A stretch of DNA of 64,000 nucleotides from Streptomyces angustmyceticus (GTDB lineage: Bacteria; Actinomycetota; Actinomycetes; Streptomycetales; Streptomycetaceae), in the NCBI RefSeq assembly GCF_019933235.1, contig NZ_CP082945.1:5555501-5619500 (forward strand), written 5' to 3'. The notes beneath the pieces are model-generated. The model worked only from the letters and a program-made list of their open reading frames with translations, searched no databases and was not told the origin of the DNA. This document shows positions 1 to 8,585 of this stretch, in pieces; the stretch's first letter is position 1, and the number at the start of each line of letters is the position of its first letter. Both the position numbers and the translations under genes were made by a program.

Positions 1-3000
1 TCCGTGATCCGCGCGCCGGTCCTTCTCCAGCTGTCGCTGGCGAGCCCAAAGAAGTTCGTTAACTGCCTTTACCTCGGCATGCCGCAAGGGTGCGTCAAAG
101 TATGCTCGACCAGTGTAGACCATCTCCGAATTGGGGATTACTTTTCCGTTTTCATCCCGCTCCGCCGTGCCATCCGGTGCGATCTTGTTTCCGATCCGGA
201 TCTTATTCTCTTCCTCCATGATGGGGTGCATCCAGGCGGCAAGACCCGAGTAATTGTCGCGCAGTAGCGGGTGGAGATTTTCGAGGTCGATGACGTCGTC
301 CGGAGCGCCGTTGAGGCCCTCGGTGATCATTCCCGTCCGCCGGTCGATCGCCAGGGCCGAACAGGGGCCCTCATCGTCTTCCCGCATTTCGGCGTGCCGG
401 ATCGCCCGAGTCTCTGACAGCTCCTGCAGGTATTCCTTGACGGTTCTGCCGTCGATGGTGGTGATCAGGCCGTCGCTGTCGACTTCGACCCGATCCGTGT
501 CATCCAAGTCGATCTGCTCGACAAGGCCGCCGCGGGCCTTGTCCTCCACCTCGGAATCCAGATCCTGAGTGTTGGGGGTCTCGCCGGGATCAACTGGGTC
601 CGGGAAATTCGGCGGATCTTCAACGGGTACATCACTGGCCGATGGGGCCTTGTAGCGCTCGGCAGGGTCATCGCTCTCGTCGTGATGGCCGCCGTCGTCG
701 GTCGGCAGATCCGGCTCGCTTCCTGCCGGGTCGGCGGGTGGCTCGCTGTGCTCCGGCTCGTTCGGGCCCTCGTGGTTGCTGCCGGAAGGCGACGCCGGAG
801 CCGCCGGGCTCGGCGGCTTGTTGCTGTCCGGGCTGGGCCTGCCATTGGAGTCGGTTTGGCTATGGGCGCCCTGGTCGTGACCTGCCTGATTGTCGGTGGC
901 CTGGTTCGTGGTCGAAGTCGGCTGCTGCGATTCCTGACGGTGAGGGGGCTGTGTCGCCGCTTGGTGCTCGGCCGATTCCGCCGGGGGCTTGCCGTAGGTC
1001 AGAGGGTTGTGGTCGTTGCGGAGCGCGTTGGCGATGTGATGGGAGGCTTGCGCGCTGCGGTTGTGGGGTGTGCTTTCGCGGTCGCCCGGGGGGAGGGGGG
1101 ACTGCTGCTGATCGCCGGGGGGCTGTTCGGGGTGCGGCGTGGACTGGTGGGTCGGAGGGGTGCCGGAATCGGGGAAGGCTTGGTCGCCGGGCGGTGCGTC
1201 GGTCGTGGGATCGGCGGGAGTGATGTGATCGGGGGAAGAGCCGTCGTTCGCCGTGTCGGTGTGGGGGGCGGTTGCACCGTCGGACGTGGTGTCGGTGTCG
1301 GTGTGGGGCGTGGATGAGGCGTCGGGCTGGTGCTGGTCGGGGGCGGCGTGGTCGGGCTTGGGTACGGCCTGGTGGGCGTGGAGGGGCTGGCGGTTGGCGT
1401 CGAGGGGGATGTGCCAGACGTGCTCTGCGTCGGCGATGTGGATCGGGTCGTGGCTGACCTGTCCGGTCTGGGTGTCGATCCAGATGATCTTGCCGTGGTG
1501 GTTGACGGCGTTGAAGGCGTGGCCGCCGCCGTCGTTGGGCCAGTCGACCTGGACGATCGCTGCCGCTCCGTGCCCGGCCTGCTGGAGGTCGTGGGCGATA
1601 CGGGCAGGAGTGTGGGGGTCGTTGCCCGGGCCGGCGTAGGTGTGCCTGGCGCCGCTCCAGCGGATCTGGTTCTCGTTCGCGTCGTTCTCGGGAGACCAGG
1701 TGTCCGGGTTGCCGTTTGCGTCGGTGTCGGGCGTGCGGGGAGCCGAGACCTGCGGGTTGCCGTACCAGGTCTCCAGGAAGGAGCGGGAACAGTCGGCGCA
1801 GTTGTTGCTGCGTCCCGGGACGGTGTTGCCGCCGTCGTTCTGGAGCTGGCCCCAGGGGTCGAAGGGGTTGGCGAAGCGCTGCGGCGTGCCGTCGGGGTTG
1901 CGCGGGTGGGCGTTCTCCAGCAGTTGTTGGTCGTGCGGGTGGGGCGGGAGGAGGCCGCCGGTGTCCTGCTGGAGGTCGTTCCGGATCGCGCCCAGGCTGT
2001 TGGGGTTCTCCGCATTGTCCTGCGGAGTTGCGGTGCCTTCTTCGCCGGCGGACGGATTGTCCTGGGCAGGCGGTTCCTGGGACGGCTGCTGGTGGTGGGG
2101 CTGCTGCTGGTGCGGTTGAGCGTTAGGGCTCTGTTGCTGTTGCTGTTGCTGCAGGTGGTGGGGATTTTGCTGGTGTGGCGCCTGCTGCTGCGGCGGCTGT
2201 TGTTGGGTCTGGGGGGCCTGCTGCTGAGCGTGGGGCTGCGGCTGCGCGTAGGGCGACTGCTGCTGAGGGCTCGGCTGTTGCGGGTTGGGTTGCTGGGCGT
2301 ATGGAGCCTGCTGTGGGTACGGCTGAGAGGCGTACGGAGCCTGCTGTTGGTGCGGCTGAGCGTACGGGCTGGGCTGTTGCTGAGGCGTTTGTTGCAGTGG
2401 CGGCTGGGAGTGGGGGGCCTGCTGCTGGTGCTGGGCGTACGGGTTCGGCTGGGACTGCTGCTGGGTGTACGGCTGCTGCGGAGGCGCATAGGGGCTCGGC
2501 TGCTGGGGATGCGGCCCAGGCTGCGGCTGGTGCGGAGCAGGCTGCGGTGATTGTGCGTGCGGCTGTTGCTGCTGGTGTTGCGGTGGTTGCTGGGTGTAGG
2601 GGTTCTGCTGCGGGTGGGGCGACTGCTGCTGCGGAGCCGGCTGCTGGGCGTACGGGGCCTGCTGCTGGTGGGGTTGCTGATGCGGGACCGGCTGCTGGGC
2701 GTACGGGTGCTGCTGTTGGTGCGGCTGGGCGTAGGGGTTTGGCTGCTGGTGGTGATGTTGGTACGGGCTCGGCTGCTGCTGCTGCGCGTGGGGAGTCGGC
2801 TGTTGGTGCGGCTGTTGCGCGTAGGGGTTGGGCTGCTGGACGTGCGGTGCCGGCTGCTGCTGGTACGGGTTGTGCTGCTGTTGGTGTTGCTGCGGGCCTG
2901 GCTGCTGGGAGTGCGGAGCCTGCTGCTGGTGGGGTTGCTGGTATGGCCCCGGCTGCTGCTGCTGCTGTACGTACGGAGCCTGATGGTGCGGCTGGGCGTA

Positions 3001-6000
3001 CGGGCTGGGCTGTTGAGTCTGTGGCTGTTGGTTGTGGGGGCTCGGTTGCGGCTGCTGGGCGTATGGGTGGGGCTGCTGTTGAGCCTGCGCCTGCTGCTGT
3101 GCGTGAGCCTGTTGCTGGTTCTGCTGGTTCTGCTGGTTCTGCTGGTTTTGTTGGTGCTGTTGTGTTTGCTGGTTGGCGTGGGCTTGGGCCTGAGACTGAG
3201 CTTGCTGCTGGGCCTGCTGGGTCTGAGCCTGCTGTTGTGCCTGTGCCTGTTGCTGAGCCTGGTGCTGGGCTTGCTGTTGTTGGTTGTGGGGCTGGTTCTG
3301 CTGGTGCCCTTGTTGCGGGGTTTGGTTCTGGTTCGTGGCGGGGGTGAAAGGCTTGCGGTTGGCGTCCAGGACCAGGTGCCAGACGTTTTTGGCCTGGGTG
3401 TTGATGGGCTGGTCGCTGACCTTGCCGGACTGGCTGTCGACCCACACGACGCGGCCGTCGTGGTTGACGGCGTTGAAGACGTGTGCGCCGCCGGGGTCGC
3501 CGTTGGGCTTGTCCGGCCAGGTGACCAGGACCGCTGCCGCGGCACCGGGGCCGGCCTCGCGGAGCTCGTCGGCTATTCGGGCGTAGCCGTCCTGGGAGTT
3601 CGGGCCGGAGTTGCGGAACGTGGTGCCCGCGTAGTCCTGGATGTTGGCGGTGCCGTTCCGTTCGCCGGACTGGCGGTCGATGCCGCCGTTGCCGTCCGGG
3701 TCGTAGGTGCGGGGCGAGGACACCTGCGGGTTGCCGTACCAGGACTCCATGAAGGAGCGGGTGCAGTCGGCGCAGTTGTTGGAACGGCCGAGGACGCCGA
3801 TGCCGCCGTCGTTCTGGAGCTGCGCCCAGGGCTGGAACGGGTCGTTGAACGGACGCGGCGTGCCGTCCGGGTTCCGGGGGAAGCTCGCTTCCAGCGCCTG
3901 TTGGTCGTGGGGGAACGGCGAATAGAGGCCGTGTGGCTGGATGTTGAGCCCGATGCGTACGTCGGTGTGGCTCCGGAGGTTCGGGGGTTGCGGGACCGGC
4001 GCTGCGTGCTGGGGCTGGTGGTCCGGCATGGGCTGGGTGTGGTCGGGGTGCTGGCCCTGTTGGTGCGGTGCGGGCTGCTGGTGGGGAGCCGGGTGCTGCT
4101 GCTGGACGTGCTGCGGCTGTGGCTGGTGTTGCGGTTGGTGTTGAGGCTGGTGGTTCTGGGGCGTCTGCTGTTGGGGGTGCTGCTGTGGGGGTGCCTGGCT
4201 CTGCAGCGTGGGCTGGTGCGGGTTCTGCTGGTGGGGCTGCGGGGTCTGCTGGTGTTGCGGCTGCGGCTGCGGCTGCGGCTGCGGCTGTGCCTGGTGTTGG
4301 GGCTGTTGTTGCGGCTGCTGGTGCGGGAAGTTGGGGGTCGGGGCGCCGGGGGTTGCCGCGACCGGGTGTGGCGGGGCCTGGTGGGGGGTGCTCGCCTGAG
4401 GCTGGGCCGCGCGGGTGGGGTCGGTTTGTTGTGCGGTGTCCGGGTGTGTGGTGGTGGCGCCGCTGGGGTTGGCGGGGGCCGGCGGGCGGGTGTCGTCCTG
4501 GTGAGGGGAGTCCGGCCGGCCGTTGTCGGTGCCGTCGGGGCGGGAGTTGTCGCGGGGAGCCGGCCCGTCGAGGCGGGGGTTGTGCGGGGGGCGCTCGGGG
4601 GTGGGCTGCTGGGTGTGGTCGTGGACGATCTGTGAGCCGTCGGGGCGGCGGTTGTCGCCGGGAGGTGTGGCGGGGGCGTCGCGGCGGGGGCCGTCCAGGC
4701 GGGGGTTGTAGGGCCGGGAGGTCTCTTCCCGGCGAGGGCCGTCGAGGCGGGGGTTGTAGGCGGGGCGGTCCGGGGCGGGCTGCTGGGTGACGTCGCGGAT
4801 GGCCTGGGAACCGTCGGGGCGGCGGTCGCTCGGGCGGATGGACGTGGTGCCGCTGCCGGTGGGCGGGGTGCCGCCGCGGGGTGTGGTGGTGCCGCGGGGT
4901 GTGGTGGTGCCGGGGCCGCCCTGGGGCGGCACGGCGCCCGTCATCATCGGGCCATTGGCCTGGGGGCTGTTGGGCGGGGACTGCTGGGGGCCGGGCGTGG
5001 TGGGGGACGTGCCGGCGTCGGGGGCGTGCTGGGTGGGGGGCGGGAGGGTCGCGGTGTCCGCGGACTGGGTGGTGACGGTGGTGTCGTCGGGGTCGTCGAC
5101 GGTGGGCATGGGGTCGCCCGGTGCCGGGTCACGCTGCTGGATGGGCTGGCCGGTCGACGGGGTGTGCTGTACGGGGGCGCCCTGGGGTGGGGCGCCGACG
5201 TGCGGCATCGAGGGACGGCCGCCACCGGTGGCGGAGTTGTTACCGGCTGAGGTGTCACCGGCGGAGTGGTCCCCGGTGTGGGTGCCGTTGGCGTTCCCGT
5301 TGGCGTTGCTGGTGCCGTCCGGGGCGTTGTGGGGGCTGTCGCCGTAGGAGGGCGGGTTGCCGGCTACGGGGTCCGGGGCCTGTGAGGGGGCCGGGGACGG
5401 CTGGGCGGCGTCGGGGTGTGCGGGGCCGCCTGCCTGGGGTGTGTCCGGGTGCGAAGGCCCGGTGTGCTGGGGGGACTGGTCGGGTGCGGGGGCGGGGCGG
5501 GCACCGTCCGGGGTGTTGTCGTGGGCCGGTTGGGTGCTGACCGAGTCCGCGTCGGGGCGTGCTGCCTCGGGGGTGTGGTCGGGCGTCGGGTGGGTGCTGA
5601 TGCCGTCCGCGTCCGGGCGGGCGAAGTCGGGGGTGTGGTCGGGCGCTGGTTGGGTGCTGACCGAGTCGGGGTCGGGACGGGCCGCGTCCGGGGTGTTGTC
5701 GGGGGTGGGGGCAGGGGACGCGTCAGGGGTGGGGTGGGTGCTCGGGGCGTCCGCGTCGGGGCGGGACGCGTCCGGCGTGGGGTCCGGGGACGGGCGGGAC
5801 GTATCCGCGGTGGAGTCCGAGTCCGGGGTGTGTCCGGCGTCGGCGGTGGGTCCGCCGTCGGGGGTGTGGGACCCGTCGTACGGGCTGTCGTTGCTGCTGC
5901 CGCCCTGGAAGCCCTCGTCGAAGGGGGAGCGCTGGTCCGGGGGTGGCAGGGGCTGGGCGTCGGGGACGCGGTGGGCGGGGTCGGAGTTGTGGGAGGGGCT

Positions 6001-7146
6001 GTCGGAGGAGGACGGGTTGGTGCCCGCGCCGCCGTTGTCCGGCCCGCTTCCCGCACCCGTGCCGGCGTTGTCCGAGGCGCGGGGGCTGTGGGTGGTGGAG
6101 CCGCCGCCGTCCGAGCCGCCGCGGTTGCCGGTACCGGTGCCGCCGGAGTCGTTGGAGGTGGAGGTGCCGCCGTTGTCGGAGCCGCCGTCGGACGTGCTCC
6201 CGGAGCCGCCGTCGGAGCCCGACCCGTTGGACGAGCTGCTTCCGGAATCCCCGGAGGACCCGGACCCGGACCCGGAGCTGTCGCCGGACCCCGACCCGCC
6301 GCCGTCCCTGCTGCCGCTGCGCGATCCACTGCCCGAGTCGCTGTCCGAGCTGCTGGAGCCGCTGCTGTCGTCCCCGCCGCCGTCGCCGTGTTCGCCGCCG
6401 CGTCCCGCCGCGTGGTCCAGTCCGCCGCGGGCCCGGTGGCCCGCGCGGTGGCCGGCGCCGTCGCGGAGGCTCTCGCCGAGGGATTCGCCGGTGTTCTTGA
6501 TCGCGTCGGTGGCGGCGCTCTGGCCCTCCTTGAGGGTCCGGCCGACGTTGTAACCGTTCTGGGCGCCGAAGTTCTGGTTGACGGTCTGGGCGATCAGGTC
6601 GGAGGCCATGGCCTCCAGTGCGGAGATCACCGGTTCCTTGGCGGCCTCCAGGATGGCGTCCAGGACCTGCTTGGCGACTTCCTTGAGGATCTTGCGGACC
6701 ATTTCGCGGGTCGCCAGAGTGGCGGCCGCGCCACCGATCTCGGACAGTCCGAGGGTGAACGGGGCCGCGGCCTGCGCCGCGATGATTTCGGCGGCGAGGA
6801 TCGCCAACTGGACGATGACGGCGACCTTCATGCCGATGACCAGCGCGGCGGCGGCCTCGAAGGTGAAGGCGAGGACCTCGGCCGCCTCCGCGGCATCGTT
6901 CAGATAGCCCGAACCGTCGGCGAACTTGTCCCATGCCTTGCTGAAGCCCTCGATGGCGTCGCCGGAGTTCTCCCCGAGCACATTGCCCGCGTAGGTGTTG
7001 CCGCGGGACTGGTGTCCCTGGACCTCCGCCGCGAACGTCCGCCAGACCTGGGCGCATTCGATGAGTTTGTCTTCGTCTGCGGTCGGCCAGTTGAAGCCGA
7101 GCATCTCCAGGACCCACTCAAGAGGATCCGGCAGCATGACGGACAC
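1..7146 (-). CDS. Giant type VII-type polymorphic toxin, C-terminus off the window
   Basis: The reading frame is open from a GTG at 7146 to the left edge (2,382 codons, no stop). GGGGGAG lies 7 nt before the GTG; an in-frame ATG at 7137 is the alternative. Residues about 1-240 are alpha-helical with an Ala-rich hydrophobic stretch and resemble the WXG100-like N-terminus of CpnT-type proteins. A Ser/Gly/Asp-rich then Pro/Thr/Asp-rich linker follows. A first papain-fold toxin (Tox-PL, glutamine-deamidase-like) domain has NNCADC with C1125, H1222 in GAHVFNAV and D1237 in WVDSQ. A Gln-rich linker of over 400 residues leads to a second copy (C1783, H1876, D1891). After another acidic/Pro linker, residues about 2220 onward resemble a YwqJ-type deaminase, with HAEVKAVNE placing the H-A-E zinc/catalytic triplet at 2356-2358. 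The expected PCxxC half lies outside the window. Domain names are by resemblance; secretion by a type VII system is inferred from the N-terminus and the WXG-like neighbour. Confidence 0.85.
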   Translation of the reverse strand, partial: MSVMLPDPLEWVLEMLGFNWPTADEDKLIECAQVWRTFAAEVQGHQSRGNTYAGNVLGENSGDAIEGFSKAWDKFADGSGYLNDAAEAAEVLAFTFEAAAALVIGMKVAVIVQLAILAAEIIAAQAAAPFTLGLSEIGGAAATLATREMVRKILKEVAKQVLDAILEAAKEPVISALEAMASDLIAQTVNQNFGAQNGYNVGRTLKEGQSAATDAIKNTGESLGESLRDGAGHRAGHRARGGLDHAAGRGGEHGDGGGDDSSGSSSSDSDSGSGSRSGSRDGGGSGSGDSSGSGSGSSGDSGSSSSNGSGSDGGSGSTSDGGSDNGGTSTSNDSGGTGTGNRGGSDGGGSTTHSPRASDNAGTGAGSGPDNGGAGTNPSSSDSPSHNSDPAHRVPDAQPLPPPDQRSPFDEGFQGGSSNDSPYDGSHTPDGGPTADAGHTPDSDSTADTSRPSPDPTPDASRPDADAPSTHPTPDASPAPTPDNTPDAARPDPDSVSTQPAPDHTPDFARPDADGISTHPTPDHTPEAARPDADSVSTQPAHDNTPDGARPAPAPDQSPQHTGPSHPDTPQAGGPAHPDAAQPSPAPSQAPDPVAGNPPSYGDSPHNAPDGTSNANGNANGTHTGDHSAGDTSAGNNSATGGGRPSMPHVGAPPQGAPVQHTPSTGQPIQQRDPAPGDPMPTVDDPDDTTVTTQSADTATLPPPTQHAPDAGTSPTTPGPQQSPPNSPQANGPMMTGAVPPQGGPGTTTPRGTTTPRGGTPPTGSGTTSIRPSDRRPDGSQAIRDVTQQPAPDRPAYNPRLDGPRREETSRPYNPRLDGPRRDAPATPPGDNRRPDGSQIVHDHTQQPTPERPPHNPRLDGPAPRDNSRPDGTDNGRPDSPHQDDTRPPAPANPSGATTTHPDTAQQTDPTRAAQPQASTPHQAPPHPVAATPGAPTPNFPHQQPQQQPQHQAQPQPQPQPQPQHQQTPQPHQQNPHQPTLQSQAPPQQHPQQQTPQNHQPQHQPQHQPQPQHVQQQHPAPHQQPAPHQQGQHPDHTQPMPDHQPQHAAPVPQPPNLRSHTDVRIGLNIQPHGLYSPFPHDQQALEASFPRNPDGTPRPFNDPFQPWAQLQNDGGIGVLGRSNNCADCTRSFMESWYGNPQVSSPRTYDPDGNGGIDRQSGERNGTANIQDYAGTTFRNSGPNSQDGYARIADELREAGPGAAAAVLVTWPDKPNGDPGGAHVFNAVNHDGRVVWVDSQSGKVSDQPINTQAKNVWHLVLDANRKPFTPATNQNQTPQQGHQQNQPHNQQQQAQHQAQQQAQAQQQAQTQQAQQQAQSQAQAHANQQTQQHQQNQQNQQNQQNQQQAHAQQQAQAQQQPHPYAQQPQPSPHNQQPQTQQPSPYAQPHHQAPYVQQQQQPGPYQQPHQQQAPHSQQPGPQQHQQQHNPYQQQPAPHVQQPNPYAQQPHQQPTPHAQQQQPSPYQHHHQQPNPYAQPHQQQHPYAQQPVPHQQPHQQQAPYAQQPAPQQQSPHPQQNPYTQQPPQHQQQQPHAQSPQPAPHQPQPGPHPQQPSPYAPPQQPYTQQQSQPNPYAQHQQQAPHSQPPLQQTPQQQPSPYAQPHQQQAPYASQPYPQQAPYAQQPNPQQPSPQQQSPYAQPQPHAQQQAPQTQQQPPQQQAPHQQNPHHLQQQQQQQSPNAQPHQQQPHHQQPSQEPPAQDNPSAGEEGTATPQDNAENPNSLGAIRNDLQQDTGGLLPPHPHDQQLLENAHPRNPDGTPQRFANPFDPWGQLQNDGGNTVPGRSNNCADCSRSFLETWYGNPQVSAPRTPDTDANGNPDTWSPENDANENQIRWSGARHTYAGPGNDPHTPARIAHDLQQAGHGAAAIVQVDWPNDGGGHAFNAVNHHGKIIWIDTQTGQVSHDPIHIADAEHVWHIPLDANRQPLHAHQAVPKPDHAAPDQHQPDASSTPHTDTDTTSDGATAPHTDTANDGSSPDHITPADPTTDAPPGDQAFPDSGTPPTHQSTPHPEQPPGDQQQSPLPPGDRESTPHNRSAQASHHIANALRNDHNPLTYGKPPAESAEHQAATQPPHRQESQQPTSTTNQATDNQAGHDQGAHSQTDSNGRPSPDSNKPPSPAAPASPSGSNHEGPNEPEHSEPPADPAGSEPDLPTDDGGHHDESDDPAERYKAPSASDVPVEDPPNFPDPVDPGETPNTQDLDSEVEDKARGGLVEQIDLDDTDRVEVDSDGLITTIDGRTVKEYLQELSETRAIRHAEMREDDEGPCSALAIDRRTGMITEGLNGAPDDVIDLENLHPLLRDNYSGLAAWMHPIMEEENKIRIGNKIAPDGTAERDENGKVIPNSEMVYTGRAYFDAPLRHAEVKAVNELLWARQRQLEKDRRADHG
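2090..3330 (-). repeat. Gln-rich repeat region inside the giant toxin gene
   Basis: About 1.2 kb of CAG/CAA-rich coding sequence separates the two papain-fold domains. It encodes irregular units such as PYAQQP, QQQAPH and PHQQ. Near 3117-3148 a 9-bp unit (ctggttctg on the plus strand) recurs about four times, giving QNQ-type repeats. On the plus strand it reads as CTG/TTG and so creates long Leu-rich antisense frames that are not genes. Length variation between strains is likely in such a tract. Confidence 0.85.
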
Positions 7147-7246
7147 GATGGAGCTCCCCCGTGAAAAACGTACATTCAGGCGTGTGACGGATGCGGGGCC
7201 CGCAGGAGGGCCACCGCGTCAGAGTGTTCGCGACCGACAGGTGGAA

Positions 7247-7300
7247 TTCAGTGCTGTGCGGGTCGCCGCGAGGTTCAGTGCTGTGCGGGTCGCCACGACG
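7247..7300. repeat. 27-bp tandem duplication over the stop codon of the WXG-like gene
   Basis: Positions 7247-7273 and 7274-7300 agree at 25 of 27 positions, the first 21 being identical. The stop codon of the upstream leftward gene (7275-7277) lies in the second copy. Because 27 is a multiple of three, the first copy repeats the terminal codons and a second in-frame stop. Confidence 0.85.
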
Positions 7301-7775
7301 TGCGGACGACGGCGTCGTCCTGGGCCGTCGGGTCCTGCCACGCCTGCTCGTTCTTGACGTGCTGCTTCATCAGCGAGTCGTTGAAGTCCTCGTTCTCCGC
7401 ATGGTTCCTGGACATCGACGTCAGCGCCTTGCCGATTTCCTGGAGTTTCGAGGAGAGGTGGCCCATCGACTCGTACATGCCGTCCCGCACGCCTTCGTAG
7501 ACGACACCGAACTTCTCGCCGAGGTCGTCGTCCCCCCACGGCGGGGCGCCGTCCTTGCTGTCGAACGTCGTCAGGCCGCTCATGAACTGCTGGCCGAACG
7601 ACTTCTCCGGCGGCGCCTGCTCCTTGCCGTTGCTGGGCGGCCCTGCCCCCAGCGCGTGCAGGCCGTCCATCAGCCGCGCCACCGAGGAGTAGAAGTCCTC
7701 GCCGAGCTTGACGAAGTTCGTTCCCTCAGCTTTGAGGCTCTCCACATCGGTCTGGAATCCGCCAGCTCCGGCCAC
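7275..7775 (-). CDS. WXG100-like small helical protein, candidate ESX substrate
   Basis: The GTG at 7775 is chosen because GGGGGA lies just upstream and the protein then begins VAGAGGFQTDVESLKAEG. An ATG at 7850 in frame has no such signal. The 166-residue product has no signal peptide or membrane segment. It has two helical halves (about 1-50 and 95-150) separated by a Gly/Pro-rich stretch, as in ESAT-6/WXG100-type or EspB-like helical proteins. The exact WXG motif is not clear; SWRPAQH is at the extreme C-terminus. It ends 128 bp before the giant toxin gene in the same direction, so co-transcription and a role as secretion partner or chaperone of that toxin are inferred. Confidence 0.65.
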   Translation of the reverse strand: MAGAGGFQTDVESLKAEGTNFVKLGEDFYSSVARLMDGLHALGAGPPSNGKEQAPPEKSFGQQFMSGLTTFDSKDGAPPWGDDDLGEKFGVVYEGVRDGMYESMGHLSSKLQEIGKALTSMSRNHAENEDFNDSLMKQHVKNEQAWQDPTAQDDAVVRTSWRPAQH

Positions 7776-7910
7776 GACGTCCCCCGTGTTGGTAATGGCT
7801 GCCCAATGAGATTTCAGGCCAAAGTTTAGCTTCCCGTATTGACAGCCCACCAGGTGCAGGAGCCGGGTCCGTCCGTCTCCGCAGGCCAGGGAGCACCGAC
7901 CGGGAAGGGC

Positions 7911-8279
7911 TCAGGAGGCCCTCCGGTCGAGTATCTGGTGGTAGAGCTCCACCGCGCTCTCCGGGGGGAAGTTGGGGACGAACGTCACCTCGCCGTCGGT
8001 CTTGGAGATGACGACGTTGCTGCCGCCGAGTTCCGCGGGCGGGGCGGTGGGGTCCTCGGGGCGCGGCCAGCTCGCGTGGACCAGGTAGCCGATGTCGAAT
8101 TCGTGGACGAACAGGGCGGACGGGCCGCCGGGCGAGCCGACCTCGGGGAAGTGCTGCCGGCCGATCGCCAGCGCCTCGGCCTCGTTCGTCGGCAAGGGCT
8201 CCGGGCCGAGTCGCGGGCGGAACGGAGGGGGCGTGGGCGGCAGGCCGGGGGTGCTGTCCGGCCGCTCGGATTCGGTCAT
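7911..8279 (-). CDS. Small acidic protein, possible YrhB/Imm35-like immunity protein
   Basis: The ATG at 8279 follows GAGGAGACAGCACC, a good ribosome site; an upstream ATG at 8321 lacks one. The product is 122 residues. After a Pro-rich N-terminus it has the pattern EALAIGRQHFPEVG, then GYLVHASWP, then VVISKTDGEVTFVP, and a C-terminal helix AVELYHQIL. This loosely resembles YrhB-type (Imm35) domains, which are immunity or toxin-associated proteins. It lies upstream of and co-oriented with the WXG-like and toxin genes, but not directly downstream of the toxin, where immunity genes are commoner. The immunity role is therefore a guess. Confidence 0.55.
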   Translation of the reverse strand: MTESERPDSTPGLPPTPPPFRPRLGPEPLPTNEAEALAIGRQHFPEVGSPGGPSALFVHEFDIGYLVHASWPRPEDPTAPPAELGGSNVVISKTDGEVTFVPNFPPESAVELYHQILDRRAS

Positions 8280-8585
8280 GGTGCTGTCTCCTCGGCGCTG
8301 GTTCCTGTGGGTGGGGGTCAACCTAACTCACGCCGCGGTGGCTCGATCGGTTCGCGTCCGGGGCCGCCGGCGGGCGGGTGGCCGCCGCATCGGGGGCTGG
8401 GCCGGGTGGGCTGTTGCTCTGGGCGCAAGCCGTACCGCCCCACGTCGTCGGCCGCGTGCCCGTATGCACTGCCGGTCCTTCCCGTACGCCCGTTCTCCCG
8501 TAGGTCCGGTTCCTGTCGTCCCCCGTGCGTCCGCCTTCCTGTCGTCCCCCGTACGTCCGTCCTCGCGTGAATAGTCCCCCCGCCC

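Noticed and set aside
2551..4635. Long Leu-rich plus-strand frame opposite the toxin gene
   Set aside because: It is the antisense of Gln-rich codons (CAG/CAA read as CTG/TTG), with no ribosome site and an improbable composition.
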